Assembly: GCA_963070105.1 (NCBI GenBank)
Contig: OY718806.1
Location: forward strand, 6,159,865-6,223,864
Source of the DNA: Litomosoides sigmodontis
Taxonomy: Eukaryota; Nematoda; Chromadorea; Rhabditida; Onchocercidae
Direction: 5' to 3'
DNA: 64,000 nucleotides
Made by a program: the position numbers and the translations under genes. Below are positions 1 through 13,000 of this stretch, one piece after another. Positions within the stretch are counted from its first letter, which is position 1. Each line of letters begins with the position of its first letter. Under the pieces are notes generated by a model, which saw nothing but the letters and a program-made list of their open reading frames with translations, was not told where the DNA came from and made no database searches.

Positions 1-2017
1 ACAGTTGCATTTCCCCCAAAGAACTTTACTCGCTCACCGTTATCAAATATTTTGACCCAGAATAATCTCCGAATATCCAGTAAGACAATCCCTTCTTCTT
101 TCCCCTCTTCTCACCACTTTCTAACTTTTCCTAATTTCCTCAAGAAAGGACTTGGCAGTGCGCACACAATTCAATAATCTGTCAAGTTTAAAACTTTAAA
201 ATTGCAACAATGCGATGTTTTATTAAATAATTTTGCTCGGTTAAGACAATAAAATTTACCGCACAAGGAATACCGAGCCTTTCTGCCTTTAGTTCATCTA
301 CAAATGCATTCAGTGATGAAGCAAAGACTTCAGAATATTGAAGTCAGTTGTCGCAATCTTTCACTATTCAAGGCATATTTTAAAGAAAAGTTCGACGTCA
401 AAATTAGTTACTCTTTGATGGCTATGGAATGGAAAGGGGCATGCTTCACCGATGTTATTTTCGGCGCACAACAATGTGGAAAAATGGATGATTGCACGAG
501 TTAATCATTGATGTTACTACCATCATCCGCCTGCGTGAAATGAAACCAGGTGATGATGGGAAAGGATAGTCAGTGACAGTCCACCTGAAGTTAACTCAGT
601 CCGTTAACATTGCTTTAAATTGTTGTAAGGTTTAGCAAGACTCTTTTATGACAACTGTGCGACATTAAACAAAGCAAGGCCTTTATATACACTCTAAAAT
701 AAGCCCTTTTTATCTGAATGGAAGCAATGAGTTATGGCAGACAGCAAATAAGAATTTTAGGCTGTCACATCCACATCACCGGCAGGAAGCTTACATCTGA
801 CTCTACTGAAAAATGTGATTTCCTTTGCTTTCAAACCTTACCGGCAATCATTGTGACGTGAGAAAAAAGCTAACTTATTGACAGTAACCATTGCACTGCT
901 CCATAAGCAAATTCCTTTATATTTATTGAAGCTATCAGCATTCCCCTTCTTTCTTTTTCCTGCCAATTTCTTTCTTTCATTTCTAGCTTAAGCTTTTCTG
1001 TCGAATGAGAAGCTTAATTAACAAATGAGTGCGTCATTATAACTGCCTAAACGTTGAAAAAAAGTACAATTACCCTTTTGGGACTAATATCTTCCAGCTA
1101 CTCTCTCTCCTCACTGTTCTGTTTTCATTTTCACCACTATTTAATTATTAAATCTTTTAATCATAAAATCCATTAATGCGTGAAAAATTCTGGACTTACA
1201 AATTATTAAGTTTTAATTTTTGAATTTTATCCTTTTCATAACTAACCGGTTTTGAGTAACCACCTCTGGCTAGGCTAGCTTGATGGGAATATAAATTACT
1301 TATTTACTTGATAAAGGCTCAAATAATTGCTAGCAGTTCATTTGTCTATGGAACATTCTTCTACGAGTAGAATTTGAGGAATTTGTGAATTAACTTTTGA
1401 TAATTTACAAATTACATGCTTGTGCCTGTGGTTCGCAGATTCCCATTTCTGTTTTTTCGCTGAAAAGTTTTCCAACGCACCTTTATTACTGGATTAGCAA
1501 TTTTCATGCACTCATAAAGCATCTCTCTCTCTCTCTCTCTCTCTCTGATATGTCTATTGGACAAATAAATGTTCAGCGTTTGTAAAAGTTTTCGATTTTG
1601 TTGGTAATAGAAGATAATTGTGATTGCTTCCCCTCACTTGTGCTTTTACGGATGTGAAGCATTTTTATATTTCGATTTGATTAAAGTCACTTGCTTCTCT
1701 CACTTTTTCTTTTTTCCCCTCTTGAACTCCATGCATGCAATAATATTTGAGTTTTAACCGCTTACTTGCAGTGACTGTTTTGATTTGCCTTCTTTTTGCA
1801 TATTTTATCAGGTGGAATGCTCCTATATGCTGCGTAGGCGTTTTCTTTGAATAGATTGACGAAGTGAGAGAATTTCAGCGGCACCTCGCCATTCAACTGA
1901 ATACGCGTGGCGCATGTTTGCTGAAGAATGGAATGTAAAGGGACAATAGTGATAAAATCAGTTTGAAAGAGTTGTGTGGGATGGGTAGTGCGGCTTGCGT
2001 CGTCATTCTTCTGATGG
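1..2017. other. Non-coding stretch, no gene recognised
   Basis: No conserved protein segment was recognised on either strand. The only marked sequence is a short (CT)n run near 1521-1547. It probably holds the upstream region of the small Cys-rich gene that follows, but no promoter element could be identified. Confidence 0.5.
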
Positions 2018-3466
2018 ATGGCCTATATTGGAATGAGAGGATGCAGCGTCGGATTAATGCAAAAGATCGAACGGCACGATGCCTGCACGGTGTATTCCTC
2101 TTTTATTGGCAGGTAAGGAACACGTTCAATGCATCTATCTCCATCCATCCCTTTTCGGACAAGGAACACTCATCAGCTCTGCTCACCTCAAGTGCTTTTC
2201 CCTCGAAAGATTATGCTTGCCTTGACCATTGCAGCATAATTTCAATAATCTCAAGCATTCTACCGAAACTGTTGCAAACAAATCATTCATAACAATAGTG
2301 TCTTACCTTTCTTCACAAATAATATCAGAGCTCCGTGCGTTGTCCTCAATCACTCGCATTCCAAGTTGAAAGCCATTATTATTTACTGCTACTGTCAAAT
2401 TCGTGGCCTTTTCATTGAAAGAAAATCTCTTGCACAAATCACTGTTTTATGAAATTAGCTTTTATGAATTCTCCTCCATACTTTATGTTTCTTTACTTTA
2501 AATTTAAGTAAATTTGGCGCCATCACTGGTCATAAGTGCTGTATTGGAAAGACGAAACGTACAGCCGTGTCCTGCTGGCTCTAGGACAATGTATCGTCCT
2601 GATGGACAACCACGCAAATGCCTTCCCCACCAAAACAGCCTTTGCGTAAATGCATTGCCCGATCAGGTAATTTATAAATTTATGCTGCTATTAACGATGT
2701 GTGAAAATTTTCAAAAATGCTATCATTTCATCGTGTGCTTTGAAGCCAAATGCAGCGACGGTATGCTGTTGGCACAATCAAGTGGATTACTTCTGTTGTC
2801 TGGATGTAACACCACTGGACTGTCCTAGTTATCATAATGTCACTGCTGTTGTACACAATGCATATCCGCATAATCCATTCGCCTTACGCTCATTTCATTT
2901 CAGGTGTGTTTAATTTCAATTAATACAGAGTTAGTGCTACAGTTTTCATTTTAGCTAAGTGAATTTTAATCGAGCCCATAATGTCGTGTTATTAATTGTT
3001 TCTGAAACTTTTTTAACATTAATTACCAAAAACTTTCGTAATGTGTGTAATTGAAAAGGAATGAATTCAAAGTTTCAAAAGACATCTCCGATCAATGATT
3101 TAGAATTTAAGTTGTTTTTCGAAACAATATGAAAAATTATTTAGTAATTGCATGCGTTAACGATGAAAATGGAACTTTTGAACTGCCATTTGATTATTGA
3201 TTATCTGAAAACAAACATAATTTTCAGCGCTTTCGTTGATTTCTTTTCACCGCTAGTACTGCGTTCCTTTGGCGTTCCTTTGTTGTAATGACTTGGCATT
3301 TGTACGAACTGTGTTTGTCCTTTCTCTAATAACTGATTAGGTTTGTAGAGTTCAAAGCGATGACACCGTAACCACGACCGGAAGAGTGTTCTGTACTTCT
3401 GACTGGTTTGCTTGCATAAGTCATCGTTGCTTAGGTTCAGTGAAAACAGATGAAGCGCATTTGTAA
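2018..3466 (+). CDS. Small Cys-rich secreted-type protein, lustrin-like (tentative model)
   Basis: Proposed exons are 2018-2112, 2552-2666, 2746-2903 and 3349-3466, which join in phase to 161 codons ending in TAA. The second exon carries a CPAGSR segment, a Gly/Pro/Arg turn, then C-L-P and an L-C-V segment. The third begins with closely spaced VCCW and YFCC pairs and continues with a Cys-Pro-Ser-Tyr stretch. Paired Cys-Cys after a C-P-x-G segment resembles the Cys-rich (lustrin-type) repeats common in secreted nematode proteins, often beside Kunitz domains. Donors (GTAAGG, GTAATT, GTGTGT) and acceptors are present, but several acceptors are weak. The first exon is the least certain: it gives no signal peptide, and the real start may lie further upstream. 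Function is not known. The second and third exons are better supported than the ends. Confidence 0.42.
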
Positions 3467-6400
3467 AGTGTTCCTATTCAGGGAATGTCGTTGAAGGACA
3501 GACGAGGAATCCGTTTTCCTTAAAGACCAAAAACCAAAAACATTCCCTAACTTGCTTTAATCATTACATCCTCTGACGCATGCTTGGAACAACATATGAT
3601 GCTTTTAATCTTTGAAATCGATAGCTGAGAATCTGATAGAATTTGGCTGTATAGAATGATTACACTGCTAGAAGCAAACTGCGCTTCCAAAAATGAAGTA
3701 ATGGAAAGTTGAATTTTGCACTTAACTGTAAAATTTTGCAGAGAAGGCATTGAAGATGAGATAGTTGCGATGACGCAAGAATTTGTACGCGACAATACAG
3801 TACGCAAGGAGAAGAATATTTCGGTTAGGCATAGTAGAGAATAAAATTAACTATCGTTCTCGAAAGTTCCGATGTACTCCTTGTTCGCTGGGGGTATATC
3901 TTAAATGCTCGGTCGAACTTGGTTGAGTAAAATTTTTGTTGATGTATGAAATGTGTTTGTAATATCTTCCATGGAAATTTCTTGAAAAAAAGCATTTTTG
4001 CTTTTATAGATCATCTGTTCTTGTGACACAAATTTCAAGATTGCTATAGCTTATAAAGATTTATCTTTGAGCATACCGTCAAATCCGTTTCACAATATTC
4101 AGTAAAATTTCCACAAGCAGCTTTTCTTCTGTACTCGTCTTATGTGAATTAAATTGGCAGAAAAAACTCGCTTTAATTAATTGTGACAGAGTGTTCTTTA
4201 CATTTTTATTTTCCAGAAGCTATAAATTATATAATTACGATTTGTAACTATCTTTTAATGAATTTCGCAGTAACGGTAGTCGTTCGTATGCATCTAATCC
4301 TGTTATAACTTAATTCATTCATAAGATCGAAAGCCAGGTCTTATGGCAATTAGCAAAGCATAGTTTTAGCAATGAGAATAATTTTCGAAGAGTAGTGGAC
4401 AGTAAGCTCGAGCTAAACAGAATAAGCGAAGCATATCACACCGAAAAAAAAATTTTTCCACATTACAAATAACTTGTGCAGGATCAAATGATGATATATT
4501 TATTCCCTGATGTATAATTGCATTCGTTACGTACAGCATGACAAGCACCGCGGACCAAGCGCCGGAAATCAGTTTGTTATCACAAACCGTTGGTTGTGTC
4601 GGAAAACGTATGAGCTCTGAGCAACAAACAGACGACGGAAATGTGTCTCGCAGAAAATACTGTCATCTGTTGACCGCTGGCAATTTTCCACTCTAAAGAC
4701 GTGTGAATCAAGTCCATTCAAATCATGCACAAAAGCAATTCCGAAAAATTTTTGCCATTCATTCGCCCATATCAGTTAAGTAGTGGTTGGTACTTGATCG
4801 CTCACTTCACATCTTGCCCTACCAACACCATCCATCGCATTTACAAACTCTCCTATATTCATTGCATCTAATGAGCTCTCTTTCTACACTGTTCATTTCT
4901 AAGTGAGATTATTACTAAGCTAATTAAGTGTTTGGACACACGATTAAACTCAGAAATAAAAGGAGTTTCTTCTACTGCAATTTTTCCCTGTTCCCAAACG
5001 AATGATCCACTAAGCGCCAACAAATTTCTTATCTATTTCACTCCTAAAATATGCAAACTTCTCCGAGTAAAGGAATTAATTCAAAGTATCCAAGCGTGAA
5101 TATCAACTGCAATAAACTTTTTCTTTGACATAATTTTTGCAAACATTTTGCTATCAATTTAAACCGTGCAAAAAATATAAAAAGGATAGGAAAATTTAAG
5201 CAATTTCGCAAGTTCATAATTTCCTTTTGGCTCGGCTTGAACATAAATTTAATGTCACTATATGTTATAAGAGATGCTAAAAAGAGTACGGAGAAATCCA
5301 AAGAAATGTAACTTCTTCTATTAGCAATCTTTCTTTACAACACCGAAAGTGCTTAGCTTATTCCCAGCTTTTTACGAAGTTAAATGAGTTCTGAATCTAT
5401 AAAAAGACTGTAGAGCAAAGATCTCGAGAAGAACTTTAAGAATTAATCGAAAAACAGCGTTAGTTATGTTATCTTAAATTTCAGCATGTAAATGTGTTAT
5501 CTCTTTTGGCAAAATGATTTCTGAAATTTTATACAAATTCCGCTACCAAACGAACTAGCTAGATACATACCATGTGTTGCTTTACACATTTTACAGTGGT
5601 AGTGTAATCTGAAAGGATTTAGTGATCAAAGTTAACGAAAGTCTGACTAGCATTGGTTGGAATAGATTTTACCCGCTTGCTCCCTTACAAGCCCGGCGTA
5701 AGGACGGGAACTCCATAACGCCTGAGATTGGTTACCGGTTAAAAAGGAACATGAGAAATCTCATGAAGCCAGTGTGATCACAAAATTTTAGGATCACTCA
5801 CAGTCTTCTTGAAGTAAAATCTGACTTTTACCTTAAGTGCAGACCGCAATGCTTACATCGGAAACACCTCAAGTGATATACTTGTGAGAAACACTGCAAA
5901 CGCTCTGCAAGATGCACAGCCTTACCGCAGCAGTTGCACAGCGGTGATGCCACGCGCGCATTCCAAATCTGAAGTGATTATAATTTCATGCAACGATTAA
6001 GGAAGAAGCATAACACCCATTACTTCTCACATTCCAATCTGATGTGTTAATTAAAAGATTAGCACGTACGTTGGGTTAAAACATTAGTTTGCATATTTTG
6101 GTCGTCTTATATCACTGAGTAAATTATATTCACTGATAGTAAACCTGCGAATGCCTTGAATGAATGTTTTCGAGCACTGACGTCATGAATCGTTTTTGAG
6201 ATATCAATATAATGTAAGCTGAACTGTACGCACAAAAGCACTATTACTGTCGTTATCATCAAAAGTTTGGTGATTAAAGAAAAGAGGTTTAAAATTGTTA
6301 AAATCTGTTAATTAAAGCATTTTTTTTTGGAAGAGGTGATAGCTAAATTAACTCACATGAACAAATTTCAATTTTGTTTTTTGTTAGCTAAAAACTCATG

Positions 6401-7010
6401 GTAAAATGCATGCAAAAATTTTTAATTTGTTTCATTTTCATATGTGCAAATCGTTCCGTTTCAAATATTTTTACTTCAAAAATAAATAGAGCAAACGATT
6501 AAAACAATTTTGAATCATGGAATAGTTGACTTTTCAGTACACACTGAAACAGTGAAACGTGATGTGCTTACTTAACAACGTGTTTCTTCTGCATCTTTTA
6601 CTTTTCCTGCAAAACGTCTTTCATACTACATTTATTTATTTAAACGTATCATTTAGCTGCAAAACTCATTTAAGATAAAGATTCTTCTGAAATTTTAGTT
6701 ACAAATTTTCATCATTACCCACCTTTTACTTCGATGCATTTCCAACAGCCACGATGTATGCATATTAATTAAATCAAAGTTTTCAGAATTTGGAAAAAAT
6801 AGTCCACTGTCTTGAATGTTATCAATTATTTTCAAAAATGAACTATTAGAATTGTACTTTTGTATCAGCCAATCGCAAAATCATGTGTTTGTAAGGTGGT
6901 TTGATATGATAAACGACGAATAAGGAGGCGCAGACAACTTAAGCGACCTTCAGGAGTAAGCAATGATCGGAGACAAAAACGTCTGAAAAATGACGCGCGC
7001 TTCCTAGCAA
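3467..7010. other. Non-coding stretch between genes
   Basis: No exon with a recognisable protein was found on either strand. The right edge (about 6890-7010) should hold the 3' UTR of the minus-strand LIM gene, which ends at 7011. The rest is AT-rich unique-looking sequence without notable repeats. Confidence 0.5.
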
Positions 7011-10000
7011 TTAACTAACCGTTTGTGTGGCATTTTTTGGATGAATCCGACTCTTTTCCGCTTTTTTGGCTTCCTTTTTCTGAATTTTCTCCCATTTTGC
7101 AGCCATTTTTGAGGCGTGATCAGTAGCCACGTGGATTTCCTCTCTCTCAGGAAGTCTCTCTTCTTCAGGGGTTTCTTGGCGAAGAGCCGCCGCTTCTTTC
7201 TCACCTTTAATCCACTAATATCTCATTTGTTCAATTTCACACCATAACACTGCATAAGGTAACTTAGGTTCTGGGCTTTTTTTAGCGCTGTAAAACTCAA
7301 TTTCGGTTGGACACAAATTCAGTGAAAGGAACAGAAAAATCAAGTTACGCCTCAGTCGTTCAAATTCTTCTTCCAGCTGTCTGCGCTTCTCCTCTGCTGT
7401 TTCATTTTCGACCTGTATTCCAACTTTTTCAAATTGTTCTTTGAGATTGCGAGCAGCTATCTAAAAGCTCCCATTGAAGATCATACGTTCGATGGTTGGA
7501 AAAGGCTTATCCAAAATTAATACTTTTAATATGGACTTGCAAATTTTATAGCTTATCAAATGATTCCAAGCCTCAATACCTTAATTTCGTCCAAATCACT
7601 TGGTCTTTCGTGTTTTGCTTTTGCTTCCTCTTGTCTGCTAATATTTGTAAACTTTTGCATAAGATTTTTAACATCATAGGCATCGCCATCTTCTATTTCA
7701 TTCTCTGCAACAAATTTCTTTAAATAACAAATACGAATTAAAGTATCCATAAAACTATGCATGTTATCAGCTCAGCGATGTGCCAGTTGTTACAGTTCGC
7801 AAGAATAATTTGACGGAAGGTGAAAATTTACACGCCAATCACTCAGTTGCTAGTATAAATATTTCTTCAACTTTAGCTTAAGGTAGCTAAACAGGGGAAT
7901 AACGTTTAGCAGTTGAGTGGATGAAGATGCGTAGCTTTAATACAATGTAAAAACAATGAATAAATATTCTGTAATATTGAGATGATGAGAATAATTACTT
8001 ACAACCTTTCTTCATTGCTAACTAACCTTCATCTTCGACTACTCGTCTGTTCACTGGTTCCGGAATTGCGCCTTTCTTTTTGTCCCATTTGCTTGTGTGC
8101 TTCTCCTGCTAGAAAACAGTTATGGAAAGTAAATAAGCCTCAAAACATTTTAAGCACAATTAGAGCATTTTCATTCTTCAACAATGCTTAAATGAAATTC
8201 ATGGATTATTAACATAGTGATGAATAATTTTCTCACCCGATTCTGCGAAGCAACCGTTTGAACTCCTTCAGCATCAATTTGCTGAAACTTCTGTCTAGCT
8301 TTACCAGCCATTTTAATTTCTATATCCAGTTGTTTGTCTGAAAATTTTCACGCTTTAAAACTGTATAAAAATTAAGTAGCGTCATTAATGAAAAAGCACA
8401 AACCTTCCTGTTCATTTTTGGTAGAATAATCACCTCTTTCAAAACGATTTTTGATTGCCTCAACCTGGATTTCCTCTCCCGCTTCAATTCCGAAATCGTC
8501 GAACACCTGTGCAATTTGACACGAATAACAACAGTGAGAAAAGTAAAAATAATGAATAAAACTGAAGTAGTCATTCCGCTGGAATTTTTTTCTGCGTGAT
8601 AATTTTTAAAAAGTAATCCGAGCAAGTTTTGTAAATGCAAATGAGGCATTATTTCCTCCCTCCTTGAAAAAATGATTTTTTTAAGATTTAAATATGATGA
8701 ATTAAAAAGCAGATAATTGATGCACTTCCTTAACAGCTTCTCGCTGGGCAGCTGCTCGTCTCACAAGCTTGTACCTTAGAAACTCTTCTTCAATTTGTTT
8801 CTTTTTCAATTCCGCTCTTTCTTCCAGCGTCATCTCCAAATTATCTTCTCCCTGAATGTTTGCATTTCTTTCCTGATTTCTAATATAATTAAACCGTACT
8901 GTTTAACTTCTCTTTTCAAGTTTTGGCCGAGGAGCGTGACAATAATTCTATCCATCAACGTTAGTGATTAAAAATGGAGTTAATGATACTTACTTTTTCA
9001 AACGCTGATTTAATACCATTGAGGTCACCAGCATGTATGTCAATCTCAGCCTTCTGAACTTGAATATCTCCTTCACCTTTTTCAAAACGTTCCTTGAAAT
9101 CTTGAAGCTCTGAGAACAAATTTTGTTATTTAAATAAAATTAATAGGAGAGGAAGTAACATGAAATTTGAAATTTAGAGTTTTGCTCTTTGCAAAAAACT
9201 TTATGATGTACCATTGAAATATATGCTAAACCATACGGTAATTTCTGTTGTTGCTTTTTGTCCAAATTTTCCTAACTAAATAAATTTGTATCTTTTTGGT
9301 TCAGTCAAGTTTATGACCTTCAAACAAACCATAAAGTATGATGAATCCTAAACACGGTCAAACTTGTTGTATCAAAGGATGATCTTACTTCCTTAATGCC
9401 AATTTTTTTTAAGGCATAGAAGCGCTTGTTCAAACACGTAAAGTGTCAAAATTTTCTTAGGAGAACTGAAAAAAAATCGAAAAACAGGTAAATAATGAAC
9501 TTTTAAACTCAAGCTCTTCAAGCTCGCTGGCAGTTTTCTCAATAGGTCCAGACTGAAATGCTGAGCCTTCCAAAAATGATTTGCGTGCATCAGCTACTCC
9601 TGAATTTGTGTTTCGATTACCGCAAATTGGCAATGATCGGAAATAATTTAAGTTGAGTGGAAATCATCCCAATAGAGAAATTTAAAATGAACTAGGACTT
9701 GTTTCACGAACCAATATTCCCTACATAATCGCTTATTTCCTTACGTTAAGAACTGCGACATAAAGAAGGAACCTGAAGTATTGAGTTCACTACTGTCCCA
9801 CTGCTTAGCAACTTGTTGTTCGGTCTCCGTCATCTCTTGGAAGCGCTCTTTGACCCCAGGACAATTCTGTAGCTCCTTCAGATCGTCTTTTATTTCTGTC
9901 ACATCGGCTGTTTGCACGTTACCAGCTTTCCACTTATTCTTTATATCACCTACCTAAACTACTGTGACACTGTGAACTGACACAATAAATAATCTCATGT

Positions 10001-13000
10001 AAGAGAGCACAAAAGTCAGTCACTCTTCCAGATTCAAATTTGATAAGCAATATTTAGGATGTCGAACCCGTTCGAAGTTAAATTCCTCCTTACGGCGCTT
10101 CTTGTCTTCACGGACGATATTTGGATCTCTTACACCTTCTTCTTCCTCTTCCTCGTCTTCTTCTTGATTAGGCGTACCCATTACAAATCTGCAGGAAGAT
10201 GATTTTAAGGAGGCACATTTTCATGCTACTCCCCAAACAACTGCTTTTTCTCATCTCACAACTATTAAATGCGATCAGCTTCTTGTCATGCTCCTACTTC
10301 TACTTCTACTTCTTCAGACTTTTTTCAGCACTACTCAACATGCCGCACAATTGAAATTCATTAATACCAGTAAATTTTGCACTGCATTTGTATTTTAGCC
10401 GTATCATTGATGTTATCAAAATATATACTTTTGCAAATTAGCTTTCACTTTGCCAGTAATTATCTCATCAACGATATTTTTTTTCTCGGTAAGCACAACT
10501 TCTGCCTCTTTCGTAGAGTTTTCCCAATCACCTTTTCTGGCCTTTAATGATCCGATAGTGGACAAATCGTCCAATTTCGTGCCGCCTGAAATTACATCAA
10601 TATCACTTCAAGACTTCCGAATTATGAGAGAGTAAAGCATCATTGGCCTTAATTTCTGCAACGCTTTCGGTTCGTTTTGGAAAAAAAGCTAAGTGATTAC
10701 CGTGATAGCAAACATTGTAATAATTTGCATCCGAAAAGCAGAAAATGGAAAAGCTGCTGTTGCCTACTCTGTGATTCAAAAAGACTTTACCTCATTGAAT
10801 TTTGACCGAAAATTGCTTATTAAGCTAATAGATCTCAACTGATTTTCCCTATAACTTTTTGTGCTTCATATATAATTCGTATTCATAGCTTCATACGCAC
10901 AATTATACTATAATTCGATTTTAATTCATGTATGTTTCATACTCTGGGTATTTTTGCAAAGTGATGAGTGCCCAAGAATTTGTGAAAACTTCGGCAAAAT
11001 GCAGTACATATTCAAAGTCTTCTTGCATTACTGCTTCCTATGCTTTTTATCAAAAAAAATCAGTACTTTTGTAACTTACACCTTGCATTTATTTTCAACC
11101 GGAAAAAATGCTTAGCATTATAAGCTACCAGGAGGTGAATTGAACGAAGAATTCGAAGAAAAATAGATGATGGAACTTTTAAAGCAGTTCGTAATCAGCT
11201 CATTTTCGAACTGCTGATGTGAGCTACATTCTATCAAGTCAATTAACATTAGCACGGTTTCTAACAAGAAAAAATTATTTAAATTATCACAGCAAATCCA
11301 GTGGTAGATGTAATTCATCATATGAATTAAAAAGTGGGAGAAGGATGAGTTTTCAGAAAAAGAAATCATTATTCATTGAATATTAATTGGTTCCTTAACG
11401 TAACTTCGTGGTTAGATATGAAAGAAACAAAACAAATTTGCATGTAATTGTTATTTGTTTTATACACTTAATTTCATATATTTTTATGGGAACTAAAAAA
11501 TTTGGAAAAATGGGAAAAATATTCCAATCAAAATTTCAAGTAACATTATTAAGATTTATATGGATTATTTTAAAACACAAGTTGACAATCGTTATTAAAG
11601 GTAATCGAAGGATGATCAATAAAGAAGTAAATAAATTTCACCTGTAATTGATATGTGAACTCCGGTGAAGTTGTCCATTTTACGGAAAGATGAAATATGG
11701 TCAATGTGTCGAAGAAATTCAATCGGTCACACTATTACCACCTTCGTCATTACCTACATAAGTTCCTTTCCCCTTTCCCTCCCCCCTTTCCTCCTCATTT
11801 CTTCTCCGCAAGTCTCTCTGGACAGAAGGAGATTCTCCCTTTCATATCTCTCTGATATCCTCTTAATATATACATGTATATAAACCATTTTAATACATAC
11901 TTTCTCATCAGTATGACAAATATTAATTCGTGTTTCTTGCTGTAATGTGTATACCATTGCATTTTTAACTTATATGAACATGAAGCAGTTGAACTGACCA
12001 TTGAAACTACGGAAGCGCAGAAGAGCAAAGAGAAAAATTCAATGGAGGAGAGAGGGATTCGCAGCACTTATCTTCCCCCACTTTATCAAAATAGGAAAAA
12101 GAGTTGGAAAATATTTTAATGATATAGATTGAAAGTCATTACTACCGGAACAGAACTGAACTAATTAAAATTTACTTTTAATGACATCATCTCCCAGCTG
12201 CTTTGGTTTCGACGATATTGCATATTCCTCTTCTTCTTCGTCCATCTTTTCATCCTCTATAATTTATTTCTTGCTAAGACAGACGTAAATGTAATTGTGG
12301 AAAGAGAGATAGAAAATGAATAAGGTACTGAGAAAAATTTTGCTCAGGCTTAGAACAAACCTTCTGTGGTGGCGGGATCCATTGCTTTCGCAATTTCAGG
12401 ATGAAATATTTCGAGATAATGAACTTTACACAGCAATTGCTCGTTGTGCATGTTGTAATTCGTTGACCTGACAACAGTAAAAAATTCTAAGCGGAAAAGT
12501 GCTTGATGCTTTATGTTTGTGATAATTCAGATGACAGACACGAAGGCAAAAATATACTATGATGATCTGAACGATGGAGTGGAACTGGGACAAATATCCC
12601 AACTTAGAAGCTTTAAAAGAAAAAAGCGCCGTCTCTTCGTCACTCTTTAAGCGAAGAATAATGTCATTGCAACAAGAATTGCTTACGTCAATTTTTTGCC
12701 ACATTTGACACATTTAAAGCATTGCACATGATAATTTCGCTTATTAGCAAAAATCCTTTCAACAGGATAAACTGTCTTCAAGCATACCGCACACTCTTTG
12801 GGAGCATCATCTGCTGTAAGGTCAGCCTTAAAAGAAGAATCATTATGTATTAAAAGAGAGGTAGGTTTACTAAGAGATTTTATTGAGGAGTTAGCATCGC
12901 TGAAGATCTAGCAAACATGTTTATTAATTGCAAGCCAAACTTTTATTGTAAAACTCAGAGCTGCAGGAAAAACGATTTAAAATTAATAAAATGTAGGAAA

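Noticed and set aside
10600..10690. Candidate LIM-gene exon (VAEIKANDALL)
   Set aside because: Including it breaks the frame into the next exon or requires a 29-nt intron. Exon 7 (ending 12176) joins exon 8 (from 10585) in phase without it.
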